DNA of 64,000 nucleotides from Polyangiaceae bacterium (GCA_013361525.1 JABFXY010000006.1:226582-290581), one strand, 5' to 3'; shown: positions 1 through 8,739, counted from the stretch's first letter. Made by a program: numbers and translations. The notes: generated by a model not told the origin, from the sequence alone.

Positions 1-696
1 GCGCGCACACGTCCCCGCGCGCTTCTTCGGCTTCCCCCAGCAAATCTCGTCCTTCACGATCGGTGTGCCCCACGGCGAGGGCCGGACCTCGGGCCCGCTC
101 GTCGCGGCCCACTCCCACTCGTCGCCGCTCGGAAGGCGCTTGTCATGCGCGCCGCAATACGCGGCCGCTTCGTCGAACGACACGCAGTTGACCGGATGAT
201 CTTCGCGGTCGTCCTGACCGCCGTTGCAGAACCGCGAGACCTTCGCGTCTTCTTCTTCGCTGCGCCAATCCGTTCGAGCCGGCACCTCCGGACACGTCGG
301 ACACGCTCGCTCGCAGCGGCCTTCCCGTACGCAAGCGCGGTACTCGGCGACCGAGATCTCGTGCAGATCGAGGCAGAAGCCGTCGATCGAAACGTCGCGT
401 CCCCGCTCGAGCGTGGACAGCGTTCCCCCGGGGATGAACGCCATTCCGTCCGGGCAAGGCGTCGTCGGACGCGCGCTCGCCGTGGTGCTCATGCTCGTGC
501 TCGGAAGCGCACGTGCGCCCGCTGCCGTTGTCGCTGTCGCTGACGGGGCCGCGGGAGCGCTCGCGCTCATAGACGCGCTCGTGGCCGTCGTCCCCTTCCC
601 TTCGACCGCATGCTCCGACGCAGCGACTGCTTCACAACCAGCCAACACGACCGCTGCTGGTGCGACGACCCGTCGAATCCACTCAGCGTTGCGCAA
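1..696 (-). CDS. SUMF1-domain lipoprotein, C-terminus beyond the left edge
   Basis: Reading the minus strand gives an open frame of 232 codons that leaves the window. I place the start at a TTG at 696-694, because the next residues form a lipoprotein signal peptide with lipobox LAGC (Cys at about residue 21) and purine-rich GGAG sequences precede it. An Ala/Ser/Thr-rich linker follows, then a formylglycine-generating-enzyme-like (SUMF1) domain from about residue 80: DGMAFIPGG, IDGFCLDLHEISVAEYR, HPVNCVSFDEAAAYC and KRLPSGDEWEWAA all match the family. It overlaps the stop of the upstream SUMF1 gene (683) by 14 bp, so the two are probably translationally coupled. SUMF1-like proteins in myxobacteria are usually not proven sulfatase activators; the role here is unknown. 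The start is inferred, the domain is clear. Confidence 0.8.
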   Translation of the reverse strand, partial: MRNAEWIRRVVAPAAVVLAGCEAVAASEHAVEGKGTTATSASMSASAPAAPSATATTAAGARALPSTSMSTTASARPTTPCPDGMAFIPGGTLSTLERGRDVSIDGFCLDLHEISVAEYRACVREGRCERACPTCPEVPARTDWRSEEEDAKVSRFCNGGQDDREDHPVNCVSFDEAAAYCGAHDKRLPSGDEWEWAATSGPEVRPSPWGTPIVKDEICWGKPKKRAGTCAR

Positions 697-1660
697 CGAC
701 TCCGCGCTCCTCCCCCGCGTCGAACGCGCAGCGCGCGCCGACCATATGGCTGGTCGTCGCGGGCGCATCGCGCCGAACGTTGTCGACGACCTTCACCGAC
801 GCGCGCCGTCGATCGAGACCGCCGATGTAACAGAAGCCTCCGCCGCGGTTCACCGTCTCGTCGGTGCCCCCTGCGTCGAGCGTCCACTCGAACATCGAGC
901 CCGCGAGATCGCGTTGCCCCCAACGGCCGGCGCCGAGCGGACGTGATCCGACCGGAAGGATATCGGCGAGCGAACAGCTCTGGTTGCCGTCGCCCATGCA
1001 GTTGTAGACCGCGCGGTCGGGCGTCTGCGCGTCCGTCCCCCACGGGTACGGACGCGACTCTTCACCGCCGACGGCGGCGTACCGCCACTCGGCGTCGTTC
1101 GGCAATCGACCGCCCGCGAAGCTGCAGACCGCGGCAGCCGTGTACCAATCGATGAAGTTCTTCGGCAGATCGTCGCGACCGACGCGATACGTGTCGTATC
1201 GCTCCCAGCCGCGCAGATCATCCTCGTCCTGTACGCGCCAGCCATCCTTCCAGCGCATGGGACGACCGGCCGCATCGTGCCCGATCGGCGCGTCGGCCGC
1301 TGGCGTCGGCCGACCGGCCGCGACCCAGCGCTCCACGCGCCCGACGGTGAGCTCGTACTTGTCGAGGTAGAAGGCTTCGACGTGAACCTGCCCGGCGCGC
1401 GCGTCGGTGTAATCCCCGGCGGGGACCAAGAGCCGCGTGCAGCAGGACTCCCCCTGGCACGTGTCGATCCCCTCGCAACTGGGATCCTTCACGGCGGGGA
1501 CGGCGGCGGGCACGTTCGCGATCGTTGGAGGAGCAACGATCTCGGCGCGCGCCTCGACGGCTTCGTCGGCGGAAGCGTCGCGCGCCGCGGGCTCCGTCGG
1601 AGCAACCACCGGCGCGCAGGCGGTGAGGATCACGGTGGAGAGCAAAGCTCGTCGCAGCAT
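683..1660 (-). CDS. SUMF1-domain (formylglycine-generating-enzyme-like) lipoprotein
   Basis: A 325-residue protein. The N-terminus is a lipoprotein signal peptide with lipobox LTAC (Cys15), followed by an Ala/Glu-rich linker. From about residue 75 the SUMF1 fold is visible: VPAGDYT, the FYLDKYELTVG motif, GGRLPNDAEWRYAAVGG, YPWGTD, DLAGSMFEW and NRGGGFCY near the C-terminus. Members of this family either make formylglycine in sulfatases or act as binding domains; I cannot tell which, and no sulfatase is nearby. It lies 29 bp downstream of a small helix-turn-helix gene and overlaps a second SUMF1 lipoprotein gene at its 3' end. Two SUMF1 lipoproteins beside VgrG and DUF2169 genes suggest an envelope role linked to the secretion island, but that is inference. 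Confidence 0.88.
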   Translation of the reverse strand: MLRRALLSTVILTACAPVVAPTEPAARDASADEAVEARAEIVAPPTIANVPAAVPAVKDPSCEGIDTCQGESCCTRLLVPAGDYTDARAGQVHVEAFYLDKYELTVGRVERWVAAGRPTPAADAPIGHDAAGRPMRWKDGWRVQDEDDLRGWERYDTYRVGRDDLPKNFIDWYTAAAVCSFAGGRLPNDAEWRYAAVGGEESRPYPWGTDAQTPDRAVYNCMGDGNQSCSLADILPVGSRPLGAGRWGQRDLAGSMFEWTLDAGGTDETVNRGGGFCYIGGLDRRRASVKVVDNVRRDAPATTSHMVGARCAFDAGEERGVVAQR

Positions 1661-1689
1661 GACGAGCGATGCTACCCGCCGTGCAGAAG

Positions 1690-1941
1690 TCAGGCTGCCT
1701 TCTTGGCGCCCGTGGAAGCGCGTCGGGGGGCGCCGGCGAACATCGCCGCGCCGAGCCCCTGCATCGTCAGCCGAACACGCTCGCGGTCGGCGAGGCCGGC
1801 TCGGTCGAGGGCTGCGAGCGCCGCGTCGACCTCGTCGCGCGACAGTCCCGTGAACTTGGCGACGCGGAGCACCGTCGCGTGCTGATCGTTCTGCGCGAGG
1901 GTGAACAGAGCGTGGAGGACGGCGTGGTGTGTTGCGTTCAT
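1690..1941 (-). CDS. Small winged-helix-like protein
   Basis: An 83-residue protein if translation starts at the ATG at 1941; a longer frame extends upstream but its extra residues are Arg/Ser-rich and look non-coding. The segment HAVLHALFTLAQ, then ATVLRVAKFTGLSRDEVDAALAALDRAGL, then RVRLTMQGLGAA looks like helices 1 to 3 and the wing of a winged-helix DNA-binding domain, where a gene normally reads 'A..tGls...V..al..L...GL'. The C-terminus ends in a short basic tail. It sits between the DUF2169 gene and the SUMF1 lipoproteins on the same strand, so it may regulate this group. Family membership is my reading of the pattern only. Confidence 0.6.
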   Translation of the reverse strand: MNATHHAVLHALFTLAQNDQHATVLRVAKFTGLSRDEVDAALAALDRAGLADRERVRLTMQGLGAAMFAGAPRRASTGAKKAA

Positions 1942-2053
1942 GCCTGTGTCTTTAATCAGTACCTGCGACTTCGTCCAGTTTCCGGCGAACAGGAAAATCA
2001 CTTCGATAATCGCGAAACACTTACTGAAGTGAGCCCTGGTCGAGGCTCGATTT

Positions 2054-4162
2054 TCAGCGCTTCGGCGCGATGACCCGAGCGAGCGCCGAGACGATGATCG
2101 CGACCGGCGAGCTCTCGGCTTCGTCGCGTTGAGGGACGAGATCACCGAGCACGCGACCAGGTGCTCGAACGAAGAGCGGGAGGGATCGGGCGGCGCTGCT
2201 CGGCACGTAGACGGGGATTGGCGTTTGCGCGCCTTCGACCGAGATCGCGCCGCGAATCCACTCGGCGTCCGCGAAGGTGCACCGGCGATAGTGGCGCTGG
2301 CTCAAGAGCAACCGTCGCGCGTGCGTGTCGATGTATTCGTTGGGCAGCGACTTCTGCGCTTTCACCCAAGCGTCGCGCAGGCGAAGCACGAACCCGTTCG
2401 CAACGTCGGGCTCGCCGCCGAGCGGCGTCGACAAGGTCTCGTTCGCGCTGTCGACGACCTCCTTCACGCGCTTGTCGCCGGGGGCGAGCGCGGCCGCTGT
2501 GGCTGTCCAAATCTTCAGCGTCTCGACGTCGTCGAAGCTCCACTCGATCATCCCGCCCACGACCGCGAGGCGCGGATCCAACGCGCCGTCGTCGGTTACC
2601 GATGCGAGCACGCACCCCTCGACGTCGGTCACGAGCTCGGCGCGCGCGAGCACCGCCGACAGCGTCGCGCGATCTGCCCGGGCGCGCGTCTCGCGAACCT
2701 TTGCCTCGTCGTCGAGCGGCGTCGGATCGACTTCACGCACGAAACGCGACAGGTCCTTGTTCGCTCGAACGCGGCCGACGACCGCGGGATCGAACCACAC
2801 GAGCTCGATCGGCGCGGCCTCGACGCGAGGCTGCGTACTCACGGCGACCACGCTTCGGGGGGCCGCCTCTGCAGCGGCCGCGAATGAAGGCGCGACGCGC
2901 TGGCCGATCGTGCCGCGGAAGCTCGAAGGCGGCGCCTCGGGCACCGCGAGCACTGGTGGGCTCGCGGTCGGATGTTGCGGCGTTGCGAGCGCCATCGGCA
3001 GCCGCGCGAGCACCGGGAACTGTGAGGACGGAACCGGTCTGAACGGAAGCGGGTCGGCCGGCTGCAGCGCGCGCGGGAGCGCCAACGTCTCGTCGCCGGT
3101 GACCGTGTGCTCGAACATGTCTTCGACGTCCATCGCCACCTGCGGCCGCTGGCTCGGCGCCGTTTGTGCACCATGCGGCGAGCGCGTTTCGTCTTCCTCG
3201 TCCGAGACGTCCTTTTCGTCGCAGACCGTCACGAGCCCGTCCTCGTCGCGCGCGTCGACCGACAGGTGACCGCGCCACGTGAGCGTGCAGCTGGCGCGAT
3301 CGGTATCGATGACCAGCGTGTCGGCGCGGAGGACGACGGAACGTGAAGGCCGACCGCGTGCTTCGACCGTTGCCGACGGCCAGACCGCCTCGAGGCGCGT
3401 CTCGAGCTGCACCGCTTCACGGTGCAGATGCTCGAGCGTGATCGCGACGCCGCGGGGGATCGTGTCGAGCTGCTGATCGTCGGGCGCACATTGGAAGAAC
3501 GACGCGTCGAAATCAGCCGGAAAAGGCCGCTCCTGCCAACCGGGCTCGAACACCTTCGCGTGCGCTTCCCCGAGGCGAGCCTTGCGCGACGGCCAGCTCG
3601 GCGCGATCGGACCGAACCCCACCGGCGGAACAGCGACGTCGAGATCGAGCTGCCAACCCGGAGGCTCCACGAGCGGCAGCGATCGGCGACCGTGTCGATC
3701 GATCGCGTCGTGCGCGAGGCCGGCGGGGTTCCACGTCCCTACTCCACCGCCGGCCTGCTCGAAGCCGATCGGCATCTCGGTCCACGAAGCGCCTTCGCGG
3801 ATCGAGCCACTTCGCATCACGCTGCGGGGCCCGACCACGCGAATCGATTTGTCGACGGTCTCGACCGCAACACGCGCGACGACCGACGTGACCTGGCGCC
3901 CAGGAGGTGCGAACGCGCTGCCGACGACCACGACGTCGGCCCTCGCCTTCACTGGAGCGAGGTCACTCGGTGTGGTGACCGGGCCTCCCTCCACTTCGCA
4001 TCGATCGTCGGCGAGGATCGGCTCGCTCTCGCGCAACACGGGCGACAGGCCCGGACGAAGCGAGAACGTCGCCTTGCAAACGACGGTCAGGGTCCATTGC
4101 CCACCCGGGCCTCGCCACGTGAAGCACTGAGCTGCGAAGGGAGAATAGGTGTCCGTGTCCAT
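2054..4162 (-). CDS. DUF2169 domain protein, T6SS-associated
   Basis: A 702-residue cytoplasmic protein (no signal peptide). The first ~300 residues match the DUF2169 family: an N-terminal segment ending in VVCKATFSL, then DLAPVKARADVVVVGSAFAPPG, and a later GFGPIAPSWPSRKARLG. DUF2169 proteins are repeatedly encoded beside VgrG and PAAR/effector genes and are regarded as accessory or adaptor proteins for loading spike-associated effectors. The middle (about residues 330-450) is Pro/Ala-rich and low complexity; the C-terminal ~250 residues are predicted helical and I do not recognise them. It lies downstream of the VgrG gene on the same strand but separated by 208 bp including a terminator-like inverted repeat, so it may have its own promoter. 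Confidence 0.85.
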   Translation of the reverse strand: MDTDTYSPFAAQCFTWRGPGGQWTLTVVCKATFSLRPGLSPVLRESEPILADDRCEVEGGPVTTPSDLAPVKARADVVVVGSAFAPPGRQVTSVVARVAVETVDKSIRVVGPRSVMRSGSIREGASWTEMPIGFEQAGGGVGTWNPAGLAHDAIDRHGRRSLPLVEPPGWQLDLDVAVPPVGFGPIAPSWPSRKARLGEAHAKVFEPGWQERPFPADFDASFFQCAPDDQQLDTIPRGVAITLEHLHREAVQLETRLEAVWPSATVEARGRPSRSVVLRADTLVIDTDRASCTLTWRGHLSVDARDEDGLVTVCDEKDVSDEEDETRSPHGAQTAPSQRPQVAMDVEDMFEHTVTGDETLALPRALQPADPLPFRPVPSSQFPVLARLPMALATPQHPTASPPVLAVPEAPPSSFRGTIGQRVAPSFAAAAEAAPRSVVAVSTQPRVEAAPIELVWFDPAVVGRVRANKDLSRFVREVDPTPLDDEAKVRETRARADRATLSAVLARAELVTDVEGCVLASVTDDGALDPRLAVVGGMIEWSFDDVETLKIWTATAAALAPGDKRVKEVVDSANETLSTPLGGEPDVANGFVLRLRDAWVKAQKSLPNEYIDTHARRLLLSQRHYRRCTFADAEWIRGAISVEGAQTPIPVYVPSSAARSLPLFVRAPGRVLGDLVPQRDEAESSPVAIIVSALARVIAPKR

Positions 4163-4256
4163 CGCGATGGGACCGGTCTACAAGACTAAACTCAGTGCGA
4201 TTTTTCGGCGCTCTCGAGCGGTGGGTTCTTGGTTCCGCCGTTTTCCTATCCGCACG

Positions 4257-4289
4257 ATTGTTCCTGATGTGACCCCGGAGGTGAACAAT
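4257..4289 (-). promoter_or_regulatory. Inverted repeat upstream of the DUF2169 gene
   Basis: ATTGTTC at 4257-4263 and GAACAAT at 4283-4289 form a 7-bp inverted repeat with a 19-nt spacer, about 95 bp upstream of the DUF2169 start at 4162. It could be an operator for a dimeric regulator. No clear -10/-35 pair was identified around it, and short repeats of this kind can arise by chance. Confidence 0.3.
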
Positions 4290-4308
4290 AGTGCCGATAC
4301 GATCGAGC

Positions 4309-4350
4309 GCGAGAGGACACCCATACCCCCAGCACCCGGGTTCCTCTCGC
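4309..4350 (-). terminator. Terminator-like hairpin after vgrG
   Basis: GCGAGAGGA (4309-4317) and TCCTCTCGC (4342-4350) pair perfectly over 9 bp with a 24-nt loop. It begins 21 nt beyond the vgrG stop codon, where a transcript end would be expected. No U-tract follows, so if it works it may be a processing or stability hairpin rather than a classical intrinsic terminator. Confidence 0.5.
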
Positions 4351-4370
4351 ACTCGGTCCTGCTTGCGGCT

Positions 4371-6806
4371 TCAGTTGCCGTGCGCCACCGGCTGATCGTT
4401 CGCGAGGACGAGCCCGGCGCGATCGTCGGCGTCCGCCGCGTGCGCTTCATTTGCGCGGGGCTTCTTGCGCGGCGCCGGCCAGTCGAGGTGTTTCGCGAAC
4501 CACTCGGCGCGCGCCCAAACATCGCGCGAGTAGTCGTCGTCGGCCGTCCCGCCATCCATCGCCGCCCAGCCGGCTTGGCTGTTCGGCCGCGTCTGCGCGT
4601 TGCCCGGACCCGAGTTGTAGTCGACGAGCGCGCCGACGATCTGCTCCTCCCGCGTCCAGCCAGGGTGGCGCTGCTTCACGCCGCGCAACATGCCCGCGAA
4701 CACATCGCCGATCGCCTGCTCGCAGCTCGGCGCTCCGAATGGATCACCGGTCGGCTTGTGGTAGCGGCGATCGACCTGGAGCAAGCCGTACCCATAGCCG
4801 TCGAATTTACTGTAACCGTCGGGCCGCAAGTACAGGCCGAGGCCTGATTCGCGGCTCATCCACGCGAGGATCAGGGCCGGCGGCAGGTCGTATTTTTTGC
4901 CGAGCTTGATCGCGAGCGGCATGTACTTCTGCGCGAGCCGCTTTTGCGCCTTCGCGTTCGACGTCGCCTTCGCGGTGTTCGGCGCATCCATCTTCTTGAG
5001 CTCGGCGTTGGCCTTCGTCGCGTCCGACTTGGGGCTGTCGTGACGGCGCCCGCTCCGCAGCTCCTTCGGCTTCTTCGGGCTGGGAGGCTTCTCGGTCGGG
5101 TTCAAGTTCACCGTCGGGTGGCCGCGCACGACGATATCGTCACCCGCCTTGAGGACGATGCGTCCCTTTGCGCGGAGGATCAGGTCTCCGTCGACGGTGA
5201 TGTGCCGATCTCCGAGCGTGTGCTCGAGCTCGTCGTTGCGGACGACCTTGTGAAGGTCTTTCGCTGCCTGCATGTAGAAGATGTCGCGGTCGGTGTGGTC
5301 GTCGAGGGTTATCTCGTTGCCGTCACCGGTTCGCCAGGTGGAGCGTGTGCCGTGCTCGACGTGCGAATACGGCGTCGGTGAGGTCGGGTTCGACATACCG
5401 CCGACAACGACGGGATGATCGGGGTCGCCGTTGAGGAAGCTGACGAGCACCTCGTCGCCGACCCGCGGCAATGCGTATAGACCCGTTGCGCCGCCCGCGC
5501 CCGCCTGCGCGACGCGCACCCAACACGAGCTCGTGCCCTTCTTTTCGTCGCGATCCCAAGGAAAATGAACGCGGATTCGCCCGTGCTCGTCGGCATGGAC
5601 TTGTTGTCCCTCGGGCCCGACGACGATCCCCGATTGAATGCCGTGGATCCGCGGCTTCGTGAGTTTGTTCACCGGCTCGAAGGGGTTGCCGCCGTCGCTG
5701 CAGTTGAGCGCTTCACCCGCCTCACGCGTCATCGTCGGCCGATAATGCCGGTTCGTCCGCACCGCGTGGCCGCCCGAATCCCACTCGCCCTCGCGGCTTC
5801 CCGAGATCCAGCTCTCGGTGACGAGCAGCTTCTTTCCGACGCCGAGCCGCTTGTGCGGGTGACCGCTGATCTCGAACACCCGTCCCGGCGCGAGATCGTG
5901 GAGCGACGTCGCGAATCCGATCTTGGAGCTCGCGGCTTGGAGCGCTTGCACGTGCCGCTTCGCGCGCTTCTCTGCGAGGTCGTCGCGGTGACGGTACGCG
6001 CCGTCGGCGTCGGCGACGGGTGATCCGCCTGCGTCGGCCGCGAGCGCGAGCGAATGCCCGGGCTCGTAATGGTGCTCTTCGAGCGCGTCGTCGTGCGCGT
6101 GCGGATGCGCGTGGTGGCCGTTCAGCTTGTGGTGCGGTCTGCGGAAATCGTGGTCGTGGAAGGTCGCCTTGTGCGCGTGGACCTTCTCGTCCATCGAGAT
6201 CGAATGGACGTTGTCGTCGTCCCCTCGCATGTCCGGGTTCTTGAGGAAGCGGACCGGATTGCCGCGCGGCTGGTTCAAGTTCGGCGCGTCCGCGAGGACG
6301 AGCTTGGTCTCTTCTTCGCCGAAGCGGAAGTAGAAGGAGATCCCCGCCTCCACGAGCAACCGGCGCATGAAGTCGTAGTCGCTCTCGCCGTATTGCACGC
6401 GGTACTCGAGCTTCGGGTACTCGTCGTGGAGCTTGAGCACCGGGTCGATCGCGAACGGCTTGAGGAGCGACTCGACGATCTCCGGGACGCTCTTGTGCTT
6501 GTGGACCTTGTAGTGGACGCGATGGGAAAGGAGCCACAGCTTCGGCGCGACCCAAACCGAATAGCGCGCGCTACCGCCGTCGTGATCCGTCTGCGAGATG
6601 CTCGACACGACGCCGAACCAGGATCGCGTCCCGCGGTTCGATCGCAGGGTGAACTTCGCGCGCCTGCCCGCCGACTTCCGGATGTCCGCGTCGTGCGGGC
6701 CTTTGCCCACCGCGTGGATACGGAACGCAGCGTTCATCGCCTCGCGCACCGTGAAATGCCCCACGCGAAGTTCTTCGCCCGCGACTTCGAGCTCGATGCT
6801 GCTCAT
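4371..6806 (-). CDS. vgrG: Evolved VgrG spike protein with C-terminal goose-type lysozyme domain
   Basis: An 811-residue type VI secretion spike. Residues 1 to about 480 are the VgrG core: gp27-like N-terminus, then the gp5-like OB fold with VHADEHGRIRVHFPWDRD, SCWVRVAQ and LPRVGDEVLVSFLNGDPDHP. A beta-helix-like segment (DRDIFYMQAAKDLH, GDLILRAKGRIVLKAG) and a basic Pro/Lys-rich linker follow. From about residue 625 there is a GH23 goose-type lysozyme-like domain: LPPALILAWMSRESGLG, with candidate catalytic Glu653, and GYGLLQVDRRYHKP, the family's signature. This is an 'evolved' VgrG that should deliver a peptidoglycan-cleaving domain into a rival's periplasm. The M23-like gene lies 17 bp upstream. 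I do not see an obvious immunity gene; the neighbouring lipoproteins are candidates only. Confidence 0.93.
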   Translation of the reverse strand: MSSIELEVAGEELRVGHFTVREAMNAAFRIHAVGKGPHDADIRKSAGRRAKFTLRSNRGTRSWFGVVSSISQTDHDGGSARYSVWVAPKLWLLSHRVHYKVHKHKSVPEIVESLLKPFAIDPVLKLHDEYPKLEYRVQYGESDYDFMRRLLVEAGISFYFRFGEEETKLVLADAPNLNQPRGNPVRFLKNPDMRGDDDNVHSISMDEKVHAHKATFHDHDFRRPHHKLNGHHAHPHAHDDALEEHHYEPGHSLALAADAGGSPVADADGAYRHRDDLAEKRAKRHVQALQAASSKIGFATSLHDLAPGRVFEISGHPHKRLGVGKKLLVTESWISGSREGEWDSGGHAVRTNRHYRPTMTREAGEALNCSDGGNPFEPVNKLTKPRIHGIQSGIVVGPEGQQVHADEHGRIRVHFPWDRDEKKGTSSCWVRVAQAGAGGATGLYALPRVGDEVLVSFLNGDPDHPVVVGGMSNPTSPTPYSHVEHGTRSTWRTGDGNEITLDDHTDRDIFYMQAAKDLHKVVRNDELEHTLGDRHITVDGDLILRAKGRIVLKAGDDIVVRGHPTVNLNPTEKPPSPKKPKELRSGRRHDSPKSDATKANAELKKMDAPNTAKATSNAKAQKRLAQKYMPLAIKLGKKYDLPPALILAWMSRESGLGLYLRPDGYSKFDGYGYGLLQVDRRYHKPTGDPFGAPSCEQAIGDVFAGMLRGVKQRHPGWTREEQIVGALVDYNSGPGNAQTRPNSQAGWAAMDGGTADDDYSRDVWARAEWFAKHLDWPAPRKKPRANEAHAADADDRAGLVLANDQPVAHGN

Positions 6807-6823
6807 GGTTCGTCTCCCGATCT

Positions 6824-7438
6824 CTAGAAGGCTTTGCGGAGTAGGCGCTCGATCAGCTTGGTGGGGTTTCGCAGATCGCTTCGGCGCTGGTACGGCGGGT
6901 TGCTGACGACGGTGAGAGCGCCCGAGCGGTTGCCCTTGTAGAGCTCGAAGTGGAGCATCGACGAGCCCGTGTCGAGCAGGCCCACGTACGCGATCACCTC
7001 GCCCTTCTTCACACGCTGCCCGGTGTGGACGCGCACGGTCTTCACTTGCGAGATCTCGCCGTAACGAACGACGCCGATATCGCCGTGATCGATCTCGAGC
7101 GCGTTGCTCCCGAGGTAGAAGAAGTACGGCGGTTGGATCACGCGACCGTCGGCGATCGCGCGAATCGGCGCCTTGAACGGTGCGAGGAGGTCGACCGCCG
7201 CGTGCAATCGTCCCCCCGCGCGCCCCGATCCGAACGAGCGGCCGCCGGTGTGAAAGTCCGCGAGCGGGCGGCGGAACAGGGGAAAGACGACGTCGCCCTT
7301 GTCGTCCGCGACCACGTCCTCGTCGTGATCGTCCGCACGCCGATCATCGCGATGGTGATGCGGCGGCTCGTGCTTCTTTTCTTTCGCGCCGTGTATGCCC
7401 GGGTCGACGAAGTCGACGCCCCCATCTTTGTCGGCCAT
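6824..7438 (-). CDS. M23-like peptidase without signal peptide, altered HxH motif
   Basis: A 204-residue protein. The first ~50 residues are charged and His/Asp-rich with no signal peptide. The rest is an M23 (LytM/lysostaphin-type) fold: HAAVD gives the HxxxD zinc ligands (His79, Asp83), then IRAIADGRV, ALEIDHGD, VKKGEVIAYVG and SSMLHFELY. In active M23 enzymes the last motif is HxH; here the first His is Met161 (MLH), so a residue normally needed for catalysis is absent. It ends 17 bp before vgrG and is almost certainly co-transcribed with it. Lack of a signal peptide and the location suggest a T6SS cargo or spike-associated domain; it may cleave or merely bind peptidoglycan cross-links. 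Confidence 0.8.
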   Translation of the reverse strand: MADKDGGVDFVDPGIHGAKEKKHEPPHHHRDDRRADDHDEDVVADDKGDVVFPLFRRPLADFHTGGRSFGSGRAGGRLHAAVDLLAPFKAPIRAIADGRVIQPPYFFYLGSNALEIDHGDIGVVRYGEISQVKTVRVHTGQRVKKGEVIAYVGLLDTGSSMLHFELYKGNRSGALTVVSNPPYQRRSDLRNPTKLIERLLRKAF

Positions 7439-7609
7439 CGGATCAGGCTACCGCAAGGCCCGGACCAACCGAGCGCTGCAGAGCCGCGTGGAATTTTCCG
7501 CGCCACTCCATCAGCGCGGGTGGTGCATCGATCATCCAGCTCTCATGGTGGGGCGCCTGGTCCGTCGTACCTCGAGCGGCAGGCGCACTGCATGCGACAT
7601 GCGTCGCCG

Positions 7610-8563
7610 CTAGTTCGGAGCAGGCACAGCGCCCGGTTGCTTCGCGCGCTCGTCGTCGTGTTTTCGCGTGCTCATCGCTTTGAAGTACGCGACGACGTCG
7701 TCGAGATCCTGGTCGCTCATCTTCGGATGCGGCGGCATCGTCGAGTAGCGGAAGGTCAGCGGGTCTTTGATGTACGCCTTGATCTGATCGACCGGCCGAT
7801 ACTCGACGATGCTCTGCGGCACGTTGAGCTCGGGACCGACGCGTCCACCCTGCCGGTTGATCGCGTGGCAGTGGATGCACTCTTCACGGAACGTCGCGAA
7901 GCCTTTGCGCGCGGGCGATCCGTCGGCTTCACCCGTGGGGACCGTGAACGGGAACACCGATTCGAAGTCTGCGATCTCGATCGTCGCGAGCTGGTACGGA
8001 CGCGGGTGACCCTCGAGGTCGGTCTGCTCTTTCTTCGCCCACACGATGTAGAACGGCCCCGGATTCGCGCGCTGCTGGCCGATCGGCTCCCACGCCGGAG
8101 CTTCGGTGTCCTCGAACGCGATGTACCCGCCCTCCTCGAACAGCTTCGCGCCGCGAAGCGGCACCGTGTACCCGTCGAGCGCGCGAAGGACGTACTCCTT
8201 CGTCGGCAGGTTCTGCTCACCTCGAAAGCCCAGCTCGACGACGCGCGCGAGCGGCACGGCGCGGAAGGTCTTCTCGCGGTTGTAATACGGGTCGTATTGC
8301 TTGACCGTCTCCGCGGGGATCGCCTTCAAAATCGCGTCGAGCTCGAGCGTCCGCACGTCGGCGCCGAGCTTCTTGAACGCGAGCTTCTTGGGTGCCGACG
8401 CGACGTTCGCAGAAGCCGCCGACGTGGCCGACGCGGTCCCCACTTCACCTTCGGGCGCGTCGCTCGACGCCGCACCGCTCGCACACGGCGGGCAATCCGA
8501 CGGCGAACCGCACGCCAACGCGCCGAACGACAGCCCCAAGAACCAGCCGAAACGCCGCATCAT
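7610..8563 (-). CDS. c-type cytochrome lipoprotein
   Basis: About 317 residues. I take the ATG at 8563 because it starts a lipoprotein signal peptide (MMRRFGWFLGLSFGALACGS, lipobox LAC). An Ala/Ser-rich linker follows, then about 150 residues I do not recognise, and a C-terminal monohaem cytochrome c domain with CIHCH and a distal Met in STMPPHPKMSDQDLDDVVAYFKAM, the typical 'MP..kls..ei..v..Yl' ending. It is probably an outer-membrane or periplasmic electron carrier or sensor-like domain anchored by lipid. It is divergently oriented from the large beta-oxidation gene and has no obvious oxidoreductase partner in the window. Confidence 0.85.
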   Translation of the reverse strand: MMRRFGWFLGLSFGALACGSPSDCPPCASGAASSDAPEGEVGTASATSAASANVASAPKKLAFKKLGADVRTLELDAILKAIPAETVKQYDPYYNREKTFRAVPLARVVELGFRGEQNLPTKEYVLRALDGYTVPLRGAKLFEEGGYIAFEDTEAPAWEPIGQQRANPGPFYIVWAKKEQTDLEGHPRPYQLATIEIADFESVFPFTVPTGEADGSPARKGFATFREECIHCHAINRQGGRVGPELNVPQSIVEYRPVDQIKAYIKDPLTFRYSTMPPHPKMSDQDLDDVVAYFKAMSTRKHDDERAKQPGAVPAPN

Positions 8564-8660
8564 CGTCGCGACGGATAGCAGATCCGGCACGGAAACCGGA
8601 CAAGTCGCGTCGGCGCGTACTTTGCGGGGAATGACCGTGCGGGAGGCCCGTTGACGCCCC

Positions 8661-8685
8661 GTACGAGCGCACTAAAGGTTCGTAC
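8661..8685 (+). promoter_or_regulatory. Inverted repeat, candidate operator in the cytochrome/beta-oxidation intergenic region
   Basis: GTACGA (8661-8666) and TCGTAC (8680-8685) form an inverted repeat with a 13-nt spacer, and CACTAAA/ACTAAA occurs twice near it. It lies about 55 bp upstream of the start of the multifunctional enzyme gene, beside an AT-rich TAAATATTA stretch that is the best -10 candidate here. A regulator of the beta-oxidation genes could bind, but no regulator gene is adjacent. Confidence 0.35.
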
Positions 8686-8696
8686 ACTAAATATTA

Positions 8697-8719
8697 GGGC
8701 CCGATACAAACCCGGGCCC
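8697..8719 (+). promoter_or_regulatory. Leader hairpin just upstream of the ribosome binding site
   Basis: GGGCCCG (8697-8703) and CGGGCCC (8713-8719) form a GC-only 7-bp stem with a 9-nt loop. It ends 4 nt before the strong GGAGGAGG ribosome binding site of the gene starting at 8740. It may stabilise the transcript or modulate initiation; alternatively it is part of a symmetrical operator. Confidence 0.4.
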
Positions 8720-8739
8720 CGTTGGAGGAGGAAGCGATC

